This document shows, in pieces, positions 7,925 to 15,431 of a stretch of DNA of 17,496 nt. The DNA is taken from positions 1 to 17,496 of the forward strand of contig JAFGVZ010000016.1 in the NCBI GenBank assembly GCA_016937725.1. Reading direction: 5' to 3'. The position numbers and the translations under genes were made by a program. The DNA is from Paracoccaceae bacterium. GTDB lineage: Bacteria > Pseudomonadota > Alphaproteobacteria > Rhodobacterales > Rhodobacteraceae. Positions within the stretch are counted from its first letter, which is position 1. The number at the start of each line of letters is the position of its first letter. Below the pieces are notes generated by a model. It searched no databases and was not told where the DNA came from. It saw nothing but the letters and a program-made list of their open reading frames with translations.

Positions 7925-8824
7925 TTAGCCCTGCAACTGCCGCGCGCGGCGATAGGCCTGAATTTCCTGAACCACGAAATCCCGAAACGCCGCAATACGC
8001 CGTGAATGCCGCAGTTCTTCGGGGAAGGCCAAGAAAACCGGAATATCACCGCTTGCCACCTCTGGCAGCACATGCACCAATTCGGGGAAATCTTCGGCAA
8101 CGTAATCGGGTAGAACGCCGATCCCAAGGTGGTTCAGCACCGCTTGCAGAACGCCGAAATAGTTGTTCACGGTAAATGTGGATCGCAGGGGTCGCGCGTT
8201 CAACTCTCGTATAAGTTGTGCGCCCACGCTGACCTGCGCCGAGGTCACGTTTTGCGAGATCAGCCGGTAATCCGACAGGTCCTCGACAATCGCAGGCGTG
8301 CCATTCGCCCGCAGGTATTCTGATGTCGCAAACAGCCGCATATTCACATTCATCAGGCGCTTGCGGATCAGGTCGGCCTGGCTTGGTTCTTTCATGCGAA
8401 TGGCCACATCGGCCTCGCGCATGGGCAGGTCCAGCACACGCTCTTCCAGCATCAGGTCGATCTTCAATTCAGGATATTGCGCATAGAGCGTCGGCAGGCG
8501 TGGGGCCAAGAATAGCGTGCCAAAGCCCGTGGTCGTGGTGACGCGCAACTCGCCGAAAACCTCGTCCTCGCTGTCGCGAATGCGCGCGGCGGCGGTGTCT
8601 AATTCGCGCGACATGGATTTCGTGGCCTTGAACAGCAATTCACCCTGTTCAGTCAGGATCAGCCCGCGCGCATGGCGATGGAACAGGCTGGTATCCAACG
8701 CCTCTTCCAGCGCCCTTATCTGGCGGCTGACGGCGGATTGCGACAATTGCAGCGCATCGCCCGCATGCGTCAGGCTGCCGGCATCGGCAACGGCGTGGAA
8801 AATCCTGAGCTTGTCCCAATCCAT
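7925..8824 (-). CDS. LysR-type transcriptional regulator
   Basis: DNA-binding regulator of 299 residues, normal LTTR length. The N-terminal winged helix-turn-helix (about 1-60) contains HAVADAGSLTHAGDALQLSQSAVSRQIRALEE; a linker helix follows to about 90, then the periplasmic-binding-protein-like effector domain (about 91-295). The start ATG at 8822-8824 gives the usual MDWDKLRIFHAV opening; the upstream Shine-Dalgarno is weak (GAAGAAG, 11 bases away). LTTRs usually regulate a divergent neighbour; here that is murI, an unlikely target, so the regulon is probably elsewhere and the effector is unknown. No T-N11-A box pair was confidently identified in 8825-9068. The frame ends about 156 bases before the terminator at 7742-7769. 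Confidence 0.94.
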   Translation of the reverse strand: MDWDKLRIFHAVADAGSLTHAGDALQLSQSAVSRQIRALEEALDTSLFHRHARGLILTEQGELLFKATKSMSRELDTAAARIRDSEDEVFGELRVTTTTGFGTLFLAPRLPTLYAQYPELKIDLMLEERVLDLPMREADVAIRMKEPSQADLIRKRLMNVNMRLFATSEYLRANGTPAIVEDLSDYRLISQNVTSAQVSVGAQLIRELNARPLRSTFTVNNYFGVLQAVLNHLGIGVLPDYVAEDFPELVHVLPEVASGDIPVFLAFPEELRHSRRIAAFRDFVVQEIQAYRRARQLQG

Positions 8825-9055
8825 GTGTTTCGCAACTTCTTCAACTGTTCGCGTATTCGCTCCCGGTCATAGGCCGAATCGCCTGTGCTGCAAAGCGCGA
8901 CCTGCGCTGCACGCCATATTCGGTGGTTTTCACGCCCGCATGACCGTTTGCCAAGCACTTGGCCCTGCAAAAAGAACAGGATGGATTTTCGCCGTCATGC
9001 GGCCTAATCATGCCTGCAACGCTCAAGATAGTTGGTCTGGGCAGATGTAGCGACC

Positions 9056-9060
9056 AAGGA
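9056..9060 (+). promoter_or_regulatory. murI ribosome-binding site (decides the start)
   Basis: AAGGA lies 8 bases before ATG 9069. It overlaps the first base of the upstream in-frame ATG at 9060, which therefore cannot use it. Confidence 0.65.
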
Positions 9061-9068
9061 TGGCAGAT

Positions 9069-9881
9069 ATGGCAGTCGGCGTGTTCGATTCGGGCTTGGG
9101 CGGGTTGACAGTTCTGGGCGCGCTTGTCGACAAGCTGCCCGACGTGCCCTTTGTGTATCTGGGCGACAACGCCCATGCGCCTTACGGCACCCGCCCCTCG
9201 CAAGAGATTTACGATCTGACCTGCGCAGGCGTCGAACGGCTTTGGGCCGAGGGCTGCGATCTGGTCATTCTGGCATGCAACACGGCCTCTGCCGCCGCGC
9301 TGAAGCGCATGCAGGAAACATGGGTGCCCACCGATAAGCGCGTGCTGGGTGTGTTCGTGCCGCTGATAGAGGCGCTGACCGAACGCCAATGGGGCGACAA
9401 TTCGCCTCCGCGCGAAGTGGCCGTGAAGCATGTGGCCCTGTTTGCCACGCCCGCAACAGTGTCCAGCCGGGCCTTTCAGCGCGAACTGGCCTTCCGCGCC
9501 ATCGGGGTCGATGTCGAAGCGCAGCCCTGCGGCGGCGTGGTCGATGCCATTGAACAGGGCGACATGATCCTGGCCGAAGCACTGGTGCACAGCCATGTCG
9601 AATCGCTGAAACGCCGTATGCCGCACCCAGAAGCCGCCGTTCTGGGCTGCACGCATTACCCGCTTCTGGAAGAGGCGTTCAGCGCGGCGCTCGGCCCCGA
9701 TGTGGCAGTCTATTCGCAGCCCAATCTGGTGGCGGCCAGCTTGTCGGACTACCTAGCCCGACGCCCGGAAATGATCGGACCGGGCCGCACGTCGCAATTC
9801 CTGACCACGGGCGACCCGGCCAATGTCTCGCGCAAGGCGACACAATTCCTGAAACGCCAGATCACCTTTCAATCGGCCTGA
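9069..9881 (+). CDS. murI: Glutamate racemase
   Basis: Cofactor-independent racemase that makes D-glutamate for peptidoglycan. The 270-residue protein has the paired catalytic cysteines in the family's two half-domains: LACNTASAA (Cys70) and LGCTHYPLL (Cys194, with His196), plus the N-terminal GVFDSGLGGLTV (Asp7-Ser8) and the YLGDNAHAPYGTR substrate loop. An in-frame ATG at 9060 would add three residues, but the Shine-Dalgarno spacing favours 9069. It is divergent from lysR across 244 bases and 69 bases ahead of argC on the same strand. The preceding gap holds no other gene I can support. Confidence 0.95.
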   Translation: MAVGVFDSGLGGLTVLGALVDKLPDVPFVYLGDNAHAPYGTRPSQEIYDLTCAGVERLWAEGCDLVILACNTASAAALKRMQETWVPTDKRVLGVFVPLIEALTERQWGDNSPPREVAVKHVALFATPATVSSRAFQRELAFRAIGVDVEAQPCGGVVDAIEQGDMILAEALVHSHVESLKRRMPHPEAAVLGCTHYPLLEEAFSAALGPDVAVYSQPNLVAASLSDYLARRPEMIGPGRTSQFLTTGDPANVSRKATQFLKRQITFQSA

Positions 9882-9950
9882 TCTTCATCTTGCCAAAAAT
9901 ACTCACGGCTCGCGGCTAACCTGCCCGCGCATCCGACAGGGAAACGCACC

Positions 9951-10979
9951 ATGACCAAACGCATCGCCATCCTTGGGGCATCGGGCTATACCGGCGCGGA
10001 ACTTGTGCGCCTGATCGCTACGCATCCCGAATTTCAGATCGTCGCTCTGACGGGCGAGCGCAAGGCAGGCCAGCCCATGGCGTCGGTCTTTCCGTTTCTG
10101 CGCCATCTGGACCTGCCGGACCTATGCCGCATTGAAGACGTGGATTTCGCGCAGTTTGATCTGGCCTTTTGCGCGCTGCCCCATGCGACCAGTCAAGCGG
10201 TCATCAAGGACCTGCCGCGCGATCTGCGCATCGTGGACCTGTCCGCCGATTTCCGCCTGCGCGACCCGGCGGCCTATGAAAAATGGTATGGCCAGCCCCA
10301 TGCCGCGCCCGATTTGCAATCCGAGGCGGTGTATGGCCTGACCGAATTCTACCGCGACGCCATCCGGAATGCGCGGCTTGTCGCGGGCACGGGCTGCAAC
10401 GCGGCCACGGGCCAATACATTTTGCGCCCGTTGATAGAGGCGGGCTGCATCGATCTTGACCGCATTATCCTTGATCTGAAATGTGGCGTGTCCGGTGCTG
10501 GACGGGCGCTGAAGGAAAACCTGCTGCACGCAGAATTGTCCGAAGGCACGCAGGCTTATGCGCTGGGCGGCACGCATCGCCATTTAGGCGAGTTCGATCA
10601 GGAATTTTCCGCTATCGCAGGCCGCGATGTGCGTATCCAGTTCACGCCGCACCTGCTGCCAATGAATCGCGGTATTCTGGCCAGCGCTTGGCTGGATGGG
10701 GACGCGACCCAAATCCACAGCGTGTTGCAGTCCCGCTACGCCGATGAAACCTTCGTGAAAGTGCTACCTTTTGGCACAACCCCGTCGACTCATGATGTGC
10801 GCGGGTCTAATTTCGTGTATATTGGCGTTGTGGGTGACCGTATACCGGGGCGCGCGATGGTCGTGGGTGTGCTGGACAACTTGTGTAAAGGGTCCAGCGG
10901 GCAAGCGGTTCAAAACGCGAACCTGATGTTGGGACTGCCAGAGACGACCGGATTGATGGGCGTTCCCGTTTTTCCATAA
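9951..10979 (+). CDS. argC: N-acetyl-gamma-glutamyl-phosphate reductase
   Basis: NADPH-dependent third step of arginine synthesis, giving N-acetylglutamate semialdehyde. The 342-residue protein opens with the Rossmann motif ILGASGYTGAELVRL (7-21). It carries the catalytic Cys149 in TGCNAATGQ, GGTHRHLGEF with catalytic His211, and FTPHLLPMNRG (His234). Most ArgC proteins have PGCYPT around the cysteine; the TGCNAA version here is a variant I associate with the Rhodobacterales, and the cysteine itself is kept. ATG 9951 has CAGGGA upstream. ccmE begins 12 bases after the stop, so the two are almost certainly cotranscribed. Confidence 0.96.
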   Translation: MTKRIAILGASGYTGAELVRLIATHPEFQIVALTGERKAGQPMASVFPFLRHLDLPDLCRIEDVDFAQFDLAFCALPHATSQAVIKDLPRDLRIVDLSADFRLRDPAAYEKWYGQPHAAPDLQSEAVYGLTEFYRDAIRNARLVAGTGCNAATGQYILRPLIEAGCIDLDRIILDLKCGVSGAGRALKENLLHAELSEGTQAYALGGTHRHLGEFDQEFSAIAGRDVRIQFTPHLLPMNRGILASAWLDGDATQIHSVLQSRYADETFVKVLPFGTTPSTHDVRGSNFVYIGVVGDRIPGRAMVVGVLDNLCKGSSGQAVQNANLMLGLPETTGLMGVPVFP

Positions 10980-10991
10980 GGTGAGGAAGAG

Positions 10992-11453
10992 ATGAAAAGC
11001 CTGAAGAAAACCCGCCGTATCCAGATCATCGCCGTGGCCGCCGTGGCGCTGACCTTGTCGACTGCGCTGATTGGCTATGCCATGCGCGACGGCATCAATT
11101 TCTTCCGCTCGCCAAGTCAGGTCGTCGCCGAACCGCCCTCTGCGAATGAAGTGTTCCGCATCGGTGGTTTGGTCGAAGCCGGGTCCATCGTGCGCGGTCA
11201 GTCCGACACGGTGTCTTTCCGCGTGACGGATGGCCCCGCCTCGGTAGAAGTGCAGTATCGCGGCATTCTGCCGGACCTGTTCACCGAGAACGAGGGCATT
11301 GTCGGCACGGGTCGCTTTGTCGATGGTGTGTTCGTCGCGCATGAAATCTTGGCCAAGCATGACGAAACCTACATGCCGCGCGAAGTGATGGAAGCGCTGA
11401 AAGAGCAGGGCGAATGGCGTGGGCCAGACCCCAAGGCAGACCCGCAGGCCTGA
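10992..11453 (+). CDS. ccmE: Cytochrome c maturation haem chaperone CcmE
   Basis: Periplasmic, membrane-anchored haem chaperone of System I. It takes haem from CcmC and delivers it to the CcmF/CcmH ligase. The 153-residue protein has a basic N-terminus (MKSLKKTRR), one membrane anchor (about 10-30), an OB-fold periplasmic domain, and the covalent haem-binding motif LAKHDETYMP with His123 and Tyr127. Length is typical. ATG 10992 has GAGGAAG immediately upstream, and the gene follows argC by 12 bases. Its partners ccmF and ccmH are about 1.3 kb away on the opposite strand. Confidence 0.96.
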   Translation: MKSLKKTRRIQIIAVAAVALTLSTALIGYAMRDGINFFRSPSQVVAEPPSANEVFRIGGLVEAGSIVRGQSDTVSFRVTDGPASVEVQYRGILPDLFTENEGIVGTGRFVDGVFVAHEILAKHDETYMPREVMEALKEQGEWRGPDPKADPQA

Positions 11454-11505
11454 TCTGGGTCAAACCTGCGAAACCGCCGATGTGCTAAGCTGCGCCCTTC
11501 CAGTG

Positions 11506-11512
11506 AAAGGAG
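11506..11512 (+). promoter_or_regulatory. Ribosome-binding site of the SpoIIAA-like gene
   Basis: AAAGGAG sits 8 bases before ATG 11521. It fixes the start there rather than at an upstream in-frame ATG (11419) that would overlap ccmE. Confidence 0.7.
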
Positions 11513-11520
11513 CGCAACCT

Positions 11521-11883
11521 ATGACCATTGAGTATCGTGAGAATGACGAGACCCGCGTGGCAGAGATCATCGTGCGCGGCAAAATCACCGTGGACGATTA
11601 CATCGCAGCGGTGGAACCCATGCAGGCCTTCATCGACCGCCACGGAACGGTCAAGTTCATAGAGGTGATCGAAAGTTTCCACGGGTTCGACCCGTTGATG
11701 CTTTGGCCGGGCATAAAGTTCGATTGGAAAAACATTCCAAAGATCAGCCATGTCGCGGTCGTATCCGACATTGGCTGGATTGGTCCCATGTCAAAAGCGG
11801 CGGGCGCGGTGATCCACTCACAGGTCCGCTTTTTCGGGATGGAAGATCTGGACGAAGCGCGCGACTGGATCGCCGCCGCCTGA
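11521..11883 (+). CDS. SpoIIAA-like (STAS/SEC14-type) small protein
   Basis: Predicted cytoplasmic protein of 120 residues with no signal peptide or membrane segment. The strand-helix pattern and the motifs IIVRGKITVDDY, VAVVSDIGWIGPMSKAA and VRFFGMEDLDEARDWI near the C-terminus resemble the SpoIIAA-like family (Pfam PF11964). Members have a STAS/SEC14-like fold and have been linked to lipid or ligand binding; no biochemical role is established. The gene starts 67 bases after ccmE on the same strand and ends 4 bases before the convergent end of the enoyl-CoA hydratase gene. A role in cytochrome maturation cannot be inferred from position alone. Confidence 0.84.
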   Translation: MTIEYRENDETRVAEIIVRGKITVDDYIAAVEPMQAFIDRHGTVKFIEVIESFHGFDPLMLWPGIKFDWKNIPKISHVAVVSDIGWIGPMSKAAGAVIHSQVRFFGMEDLDEARDWIAAA

Positions 11884-11887
11884 CAGG

Positions 11888-12664
11888 TCAGCGCCCCTCG
11901 AAGGATGCGGGGCGCTTTTCCAGAAACGCCAGCACCCCTTCACGAAAGTCGCGCGTCTTGCCCGCTTCGGCCTGGAGCTGTGCTTCCAGCGCCAATTGGT
12001 CATTCAGCGGGTTCGACAAACTGGCCCGCAGCGCGCGGCGGATGTTGCGGTAAGCAATGGTCGGGCCTTCTGCAAGCCCGCGTGCGCGCGACATCCACAG
12101 CGCCTCGAACGCCTCGGCAGGGGCGCATTCCCAGATCATACCCCACTCGACCGCTTGTTGGGCGGTGATCCGCTCTGCAAACAGCATGGCCCCCATCGCA
12201 CGGGCAAAGCCCACCTGACGCGGCAAAAACCATGTGCCGCCTGCATCCGGGATTAGACCGATCTTGGAAAATGCCTGAATGAAGACCGCGTCATCCTGCG
12301 CGATGACCACATCGGCGGCCAAAGCAAGGTTGGCCCCCGCGCCCGCAGCCGGGCCATTAACCGCCGAGATCACCGGGACTGGCGCGTCATAGATCGCGCG
12401 CAGCATCGGCTCGTATTCCTCGCGCAGCGTGCGTTCCAAATCGATATTGGCGGCATTGCCGCCATCGCCCAAATCTTGGCCCGAACAAAACGCGCGCCCT
12501 TCGCCGGTCAACACCAGCACACGGGCGCGTTTGGCCAAGTCTTTCAGGGCGTAGGTCAACTCTGCCCGCATCTGGCGGTTCAGCGCATTCATCATGTCGG
12601 GCCGGGCCATCGTGACAATGCCGATGCCGCCCTCTTCGCGGGTGGTGATTGTTTGGTAATCCAT
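11888..12664 (-). CDS. Enoyl-CoA hydratase/isomerase family protein, PaaG-like
   Basis: Crotonase-fold acyl-CoA enzyme of 258 residues. FCSGQDLGD (59-67) and NGPAAGAGANLALAADVVIA (103-122) form the oxyanion hole and CoA pocket. FSKIGLIPDAGGTW carries Asp140 at the position of the catalytic Asp of PaaG, the isomerase of ring-epoxidised phenylacetyl-CoA. The C-terminal REGVLAFLEKR also fits PaaG. No other paa genes are here, so the true substrate may be a different enoyl-CoA. ATG at 12662-12664 has GAGG 5-6 bases upstream. It is 69 bases downstream of ccmH on the same strand and may be cotranscribed with ccmF-ccmH; a functional link to haem ligation is not obvious. Confidence 0.88.
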   Translation of the reverse strand: MDYQTITTREEGGIGIVTMARPDMMNALNRQMRAELTYALKDLAKRARVLVLTGEGRAFCSGQDLGDGGNAANIDLERTLREEYEPMLRAIYDAPVPVISAVNGPAAGAGANLALAADVVIAQDDAVFIQAFSKIGLIPDAGGTWFLPRQVGFARAMGAMLFAERITAQQAVEWGMIWECAPAEAFEALWMSRARGLAEGPTIAYRNIRRALRASLSNPLNDQLALEAQLQAEAGKTRDFREGVLAFLEKRPASFEGR

Positions 12665-12733
12665 GAAGCCCTCGCGCCTTATTTGGCGGGATAGTGGCGC
12701 AAAGCCGGGGCAGGGGGAAGCCCGGACCTTGCG

Positions 12734-13195
12734 TTACTCGCTCAGCAGTTCGTCCAGCCGCTTTTGTTCGTCGGCACTTAGGCCACGCGCTTCTGTTTTG
12801 GCGCGGGCGCGACCACGCAAGTAGACCAAGGCACCGCCGAAAGCGATCAGGAAAAGTGCGGGCGCGGCCAGCCACAGCGCAATATTACTGCCCTGCGTCG
12901 TGGGGCGCAGCAGCACATATTCACCGAACCGATCGACAAGGAACGAGATCACCTCTGCGTCGGTATCTCCGGCCACCAAACGTTCGCGCACCAGAATACG
13001 CATGTCGCGCGCCAGATCAGCATTGGATTCGTCGATCGATTCGTTCCGGCATACAAGGCAGCGTAGGCCCGACGACAAGTCGCGCGCGCGTTCTTCCAGC
13101 ACCGGATCATCCAGAATCTCGTCCGGCTGAACGGCAAATGCTGGCCCGCTCAGGGCCAGCATAAGTGTTATCAGGATAGCCTTGACTGCCGTCAT
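12734..13195 (-). CDS. ccmH: Cytochrome c maturation protein CcmH (Ccl2)
   Basis: Periplasmic thiol protein of System I that reduces or holds apocytochrome CxxCH cysteines for haem attachment with CcmF. The 153-residue precursor has a signal peptide (1-21, ending AFA), the redox motif LRCLVCRN (Cys46, Cys49), the three-helix bundle with DLARDMRILVRERL and DRFGEYVLLRP, and a C-terminal membrane anchor (about 107-126) before a short charged tail. The frame is open further upstream, but the ATG at 13193-13195 gives the signal peptide and overlaps the ccmF stop as ATGA, a sign of translational coupling. The CcmI-type TPR extension seen in E. coli CcmH is absent; ccmI must be elsewhere. Confidence 0.96.
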   Translation of the reverse strand: MTAVKAILITLMLALSGPAFAVQPDEILDDPVLEERARDLSSGLRCLVCRNESIDESNADLARDMRILVRERLVAGDTDAEVISFLVDRFGEYVLLRPTTQGSNIALWLAAPALFLIAFGGALVYLRGRARAKTEARGLSADEQKRLDELLSE

Positions 13196-15168
13196 TCCGC
13201 TGGCACCGCGTTCGGGCTGACGCGTTTCTTGGCACCTGCCGCCACGCGGTAGCGGCGGTCGCTGAGCGACAACAAGCCACCCAGCGCCATTAACGCACAG
13301 CCCATCCACAACCAATTGGCAAAGGGCTTGATATAGGTGCGCACAGCCCAACCGCCGTTATCCTGCGGGTCGCCCAAAGTTACATACAAATCGCGGTGAA
13401 TCTTGTAGTTGATCGCCGCTTCCGTCGTGGGCATGCCCGCAATCGGATAGAACCGCTTTTCTGGCCGCAAGATGGAAACAGGCTCGCCATCACGCTCAGC
13501 CTCGATAATACCCATGGTCGAGGTATAGTTCGGCCCCTGCACGCGCTCGACCCCGGCCAAGGTCAGCGTATAGCCACCTTTTTCGAAGCTTTCACCAATT
13601 TGCAGCACGCGGATGTCTTCGCTTTGCCACCCCGTCAGGGCGGCCACGGCAAAGACGGTCATGCCCAGACCGCTATGCGCGGTTGCCTTGCCCCAATCGG
13701 CTCGCGGCAGGCGCCCAAGGCGCGCCAAACGGTTCCCGATGGTGCCACGGCCCGTACGCATCCACAAATCTGCGGCAGCCCCGAACACAACCCACAGGCC
13801 AAGCGCCACACCGACCGGCACAATGGCCGAACTGCCTGTCTGCATGGCCCAGACCAATGCGCCCATTGCCAGCGAAAAGACCATGATCCCCCAAAGCGGC
13901 TTCATGGCGCGGGCAATGTCGCCGCGTTTCCATGGCAGCATGGCGCCAATCGGCAAGATCATGGCCAAAGCGACCGCAAAAGGCGTGAAGGCCGCATCAA
14001 AGAAAGGTGGGCCGACAGACAAAACCCTGTCGAACACCATTTCCGAGACGAGCGGCCACATAGTCCCGATGAACACCACGAAGGACGACACCGCCAACAG
14101 AACGTTGTTCATGACCAAAGCCGATTCGCGGCTGACGGTCGAAAACACGCCCTTGGCTTCCAACGCGTTTGCGCGGAACGCAAACAACGTTAGCGCCCCA
14201 CCCAAGAAACCCGCGATGATGATCAGGATGAATATGCCTCGGTCCGGGTCTGACGCGAAAGCATGAACCGAGGTCAGCAGGCCAGAGCGCACGATGAATG
14301 TGCCCATCAGCGAGAAGCCAAAGCCAAGGATGGCCAGCAGGATGGTCCAGCTTTTCAAGGCCTCGCGTTTCTCGACCACGATGGCCGAATGCAGCAGCGC
14401 TGCCGCGAACAACCATGGCATAAGGCTTGCATTTTCCACCGGGTCCCAGAACCAGTAGCCGCCCCAGCCCAGCTCGTAATAGGCCCACCATGACCCAAGC
14501 GCGATCCCAATGGTCAAAAATACCCATGCGGCCAGTGTCCACGGGCGCACCCAACGGCCCCAAGCGGCGTCGACCCGGCCTTCGATCAGGGCGGCTACGG
14601 CAAAGCTGAACGCCATCGACAGGCCCACATAGCCCAAATACAGGAAGGGCGGGTGGAATGCCAAACCGGGATCTTGCAACAGCGGGTTCAGGTCGGTTCC
14701 GTCAAAGGGCGGCTGTGCCAGCCTCGTGAACGGGTTCGACGTGAAAATCGTGAACGCCATGAACGACGCCGTCACCCCGGATTGCACCGCCAGGACACGG
14801 GCTTGCAAGCTGCGGGGCAGGTTGCCCCCGAACCACGCTGCCGACGCCCCGAACAAGGTCAGGATCAATACCCAAAGCAGAAGCGACCCCTCGTGATTGC
14901 CCCAAACACCGGACAGCTTGTAGATCAGTGGCTTCAGCGTGTGCGAATTGTCCACGACCAGCTTGACCGAGAAATCCGACACCACGAATGCATAGGTCAG
15001 CGCGGCATAGGCAAAAGCCGTCAGCGCGAATTGCACACTCGCCATGGGCGAGGCGACGCCCATCCAGTCGCGCCACCCTTTATGGGCACCGACCAGCGGA
15101 ATGACGGTTTGCGCCAACGCCACAGCGAAGGCAAGGATGAGGGCGAAATGTCCGAGTTCTACTATCAT
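13192..15168 (-). CDS. ccmF: Haem lyase subunit CcmF (Ccl1)
   Basis: Core membrane subunit of the System I cytochrome c synthase, receiving haem from CcmE and attaching it to the apocytochrome. The 658-residue polytopic protein has about 14-15 hydrophobic segments. The tryptophan-rich WWD motif reads WGGYWFWDPVENASLMPW (235-252), with Tyr where E. coli has Trp. The four conserved histidines line up with E. coli CcmF: His172 (FHPPFLYLGY), His260 (LLHSAI), His302 (TSVHAF) and His498 (TAHSGLG). A large periplasmic loop (about 515-620) precedes the last helix. ATG is at 15166-15168; no strong Shine-Dalgarno is visible. It overlaps ccmH by 4 bases. Confidence 0.98.
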   Translation of the reverse strand: MIVELGHFALILAFAVALAQTVIPLVGAHKGWRDWMGVASPMASVQFALTAFAYAALTYAFVVSDFSVKLVVDNSHTLKPLIYKLSGVWGNHEGSLLLWVLILTLFGASAAWFGGNLPRSLQARVLAVQSGVTASFMAFTIFTSNPFTRLAQPPFDGTDLNPLLQDPGLAFHPPFLYLGYVGLSMAFSFAVAALIEGRVDAAWGRWVRPWTLAAWVFLTIGIALGSWWAYYELGWGGYWFWDPVENASLMPWLFAAALLHSAIVVEKREALKSWTILLAILGFGFSLMGTFIVRSGLLTSVHAFASDPDRGIFILIIIAGFLGGALTLFAFRANALEAKGVFSTVSRESALVMNNVLLAVSSFVVFIGTMWPLVSEMVFDRVLSVGPPFFDAAFTPFAVALAMILPIGAMLPWKRGDIARAMKPLWGIMVFSLAMGALVWAMQTGSSAIVPVGVALGLWVVFGAAADLWMRTGRGTIGNRLARLGRLPRADWGKATAHSGLGMTVFAVAALTGWQSEDIRVLQIGESFEKGGYTLTLAGVERVQGPNYTSTMGIIEAERDGEPVSILRPEKRFYPIAGMPTTEAAINYKIHRDLYVTLGDPQDNGGWAVRTYIKPFANWLWMGCALMALGGLLSLSDRRYRVAAGAKKRVSPNAVPAE

Positions 15169-15359
15169 GGGTGAAGTTGTAGCCTAAGGGTCTGGTCAAG
15201 CAAAGACTTGTTAGCACAGCGTGATGCGGTCAAGGGTCACAGGCGTGTCAACTTACCCGGAATTTTACGTGCGACACGACATGAGTGGCCTTGATGGCCA
15301 AGCCGCGGTCTTTCGGCAAGCCCGGTGCACTGGCAGGGTTGGTAGCCAAAGCCGCTAAA

Positions 15360-15390
15360 TTGACCTCGATCAAAGACAGCGATTCAAAAT
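15360..15390 (+). promoter_or_regulatory. Weak candidate promoter for the YeeE-like operon
   Basis: TTGACC (15360-15365) is a good -35 match. The best -10 hexamers downstream, TTCAAA (15383-15388, 17-base spacing) and CAAAAT (15385-15390, 19-base spacing), are imperfect. A start from here would place the palindrome at 15394-15417 at or just after +1, a normal operator position. An alternative -10 is TATTAT (15404-15409), within the palindrome. Confidence 0.25.
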
Positions 15391-15393
15391 ATT

Positions 15394-15417
15394 CATAAAA
15401 TCATATTATATGTTATG
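15394..15417 (+). promoter_or_regulatory. AT-rich inverted repeat, candidate repressor operator
   Basis: Arms CATAAAAT (15394-15401) and ATGTTATG (15410-15417) are inverted with one mismatch around an 8-base spacer. Nested in it is a perfect 11-base palindrome, CATAT-T-ATATG (15402-15412). It lies just before the AAGGAG ribosome-binding site (15419-15424) of the YeeE-like operon. AT-rich dyads are typical targets of ArsR-family sulfide/persulfide sensors such as BigR and SqrR, which control YeeE-type genes in other proteobacteria. The reported SqrR pattern ATTC-N8-GAAT is not present, and no such regulator gene is in the window. Confidence 0.38.
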
Positions 15418-15431
15418 TAAGGAGACGATTC

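Larger units (their letters stand above)
15169..15431. other. Divergent intergenic region between ccmF and the YeeE-like operon
   Basis: 263 bases with no protein gene I can support. The ccmF-proximal part has ordinary base composition and several TTGAC-like hexamers on the minus strand, but none is paired with a clear -10. The last 50 bases are strikingly AT-rich and hold the palindromic leader described separately. Confidence 0.5.

Noticed and set aside
8770..8970. Minus-strand frame of 66 codons crossing the lysR start (contains DSAYDRERIREQLKKLRN).
   Set aside because: No ribosome-binding site, it runs into the lysR coding region in another frame, and I recognise no family; a remnant of a lost upstream gene is possible but unsupported.
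8841..9656. Long 271-codon frame on the strand opposite murI.
   Set aside because: It is the antisense shadow of murI, which has all the catalytic motifs; the shadow frame shows no recognisable domain.
11884..11887. Possible bidirectional terminator between the SpoIIAA-like gene and the hydratase gene.
   Set aside because: Only four bases separate the two stop codons and no hairpin is visible around them.
13396..14266. Two long plus-strand frames opposite ccmF.
   Set aside because: Histidine- and arginine-rich antisense shadows of a conserved membrane protein gene.
15294..15398. 34-residue basic frame (MAKPRSFGKPG...) upstream of the YeeE-like operon.
   Set aside because: No convincing ribosome-binding site, its stop lies inside the palindromic leader, and frames of this length are expected by chance in GC-rich DNA.
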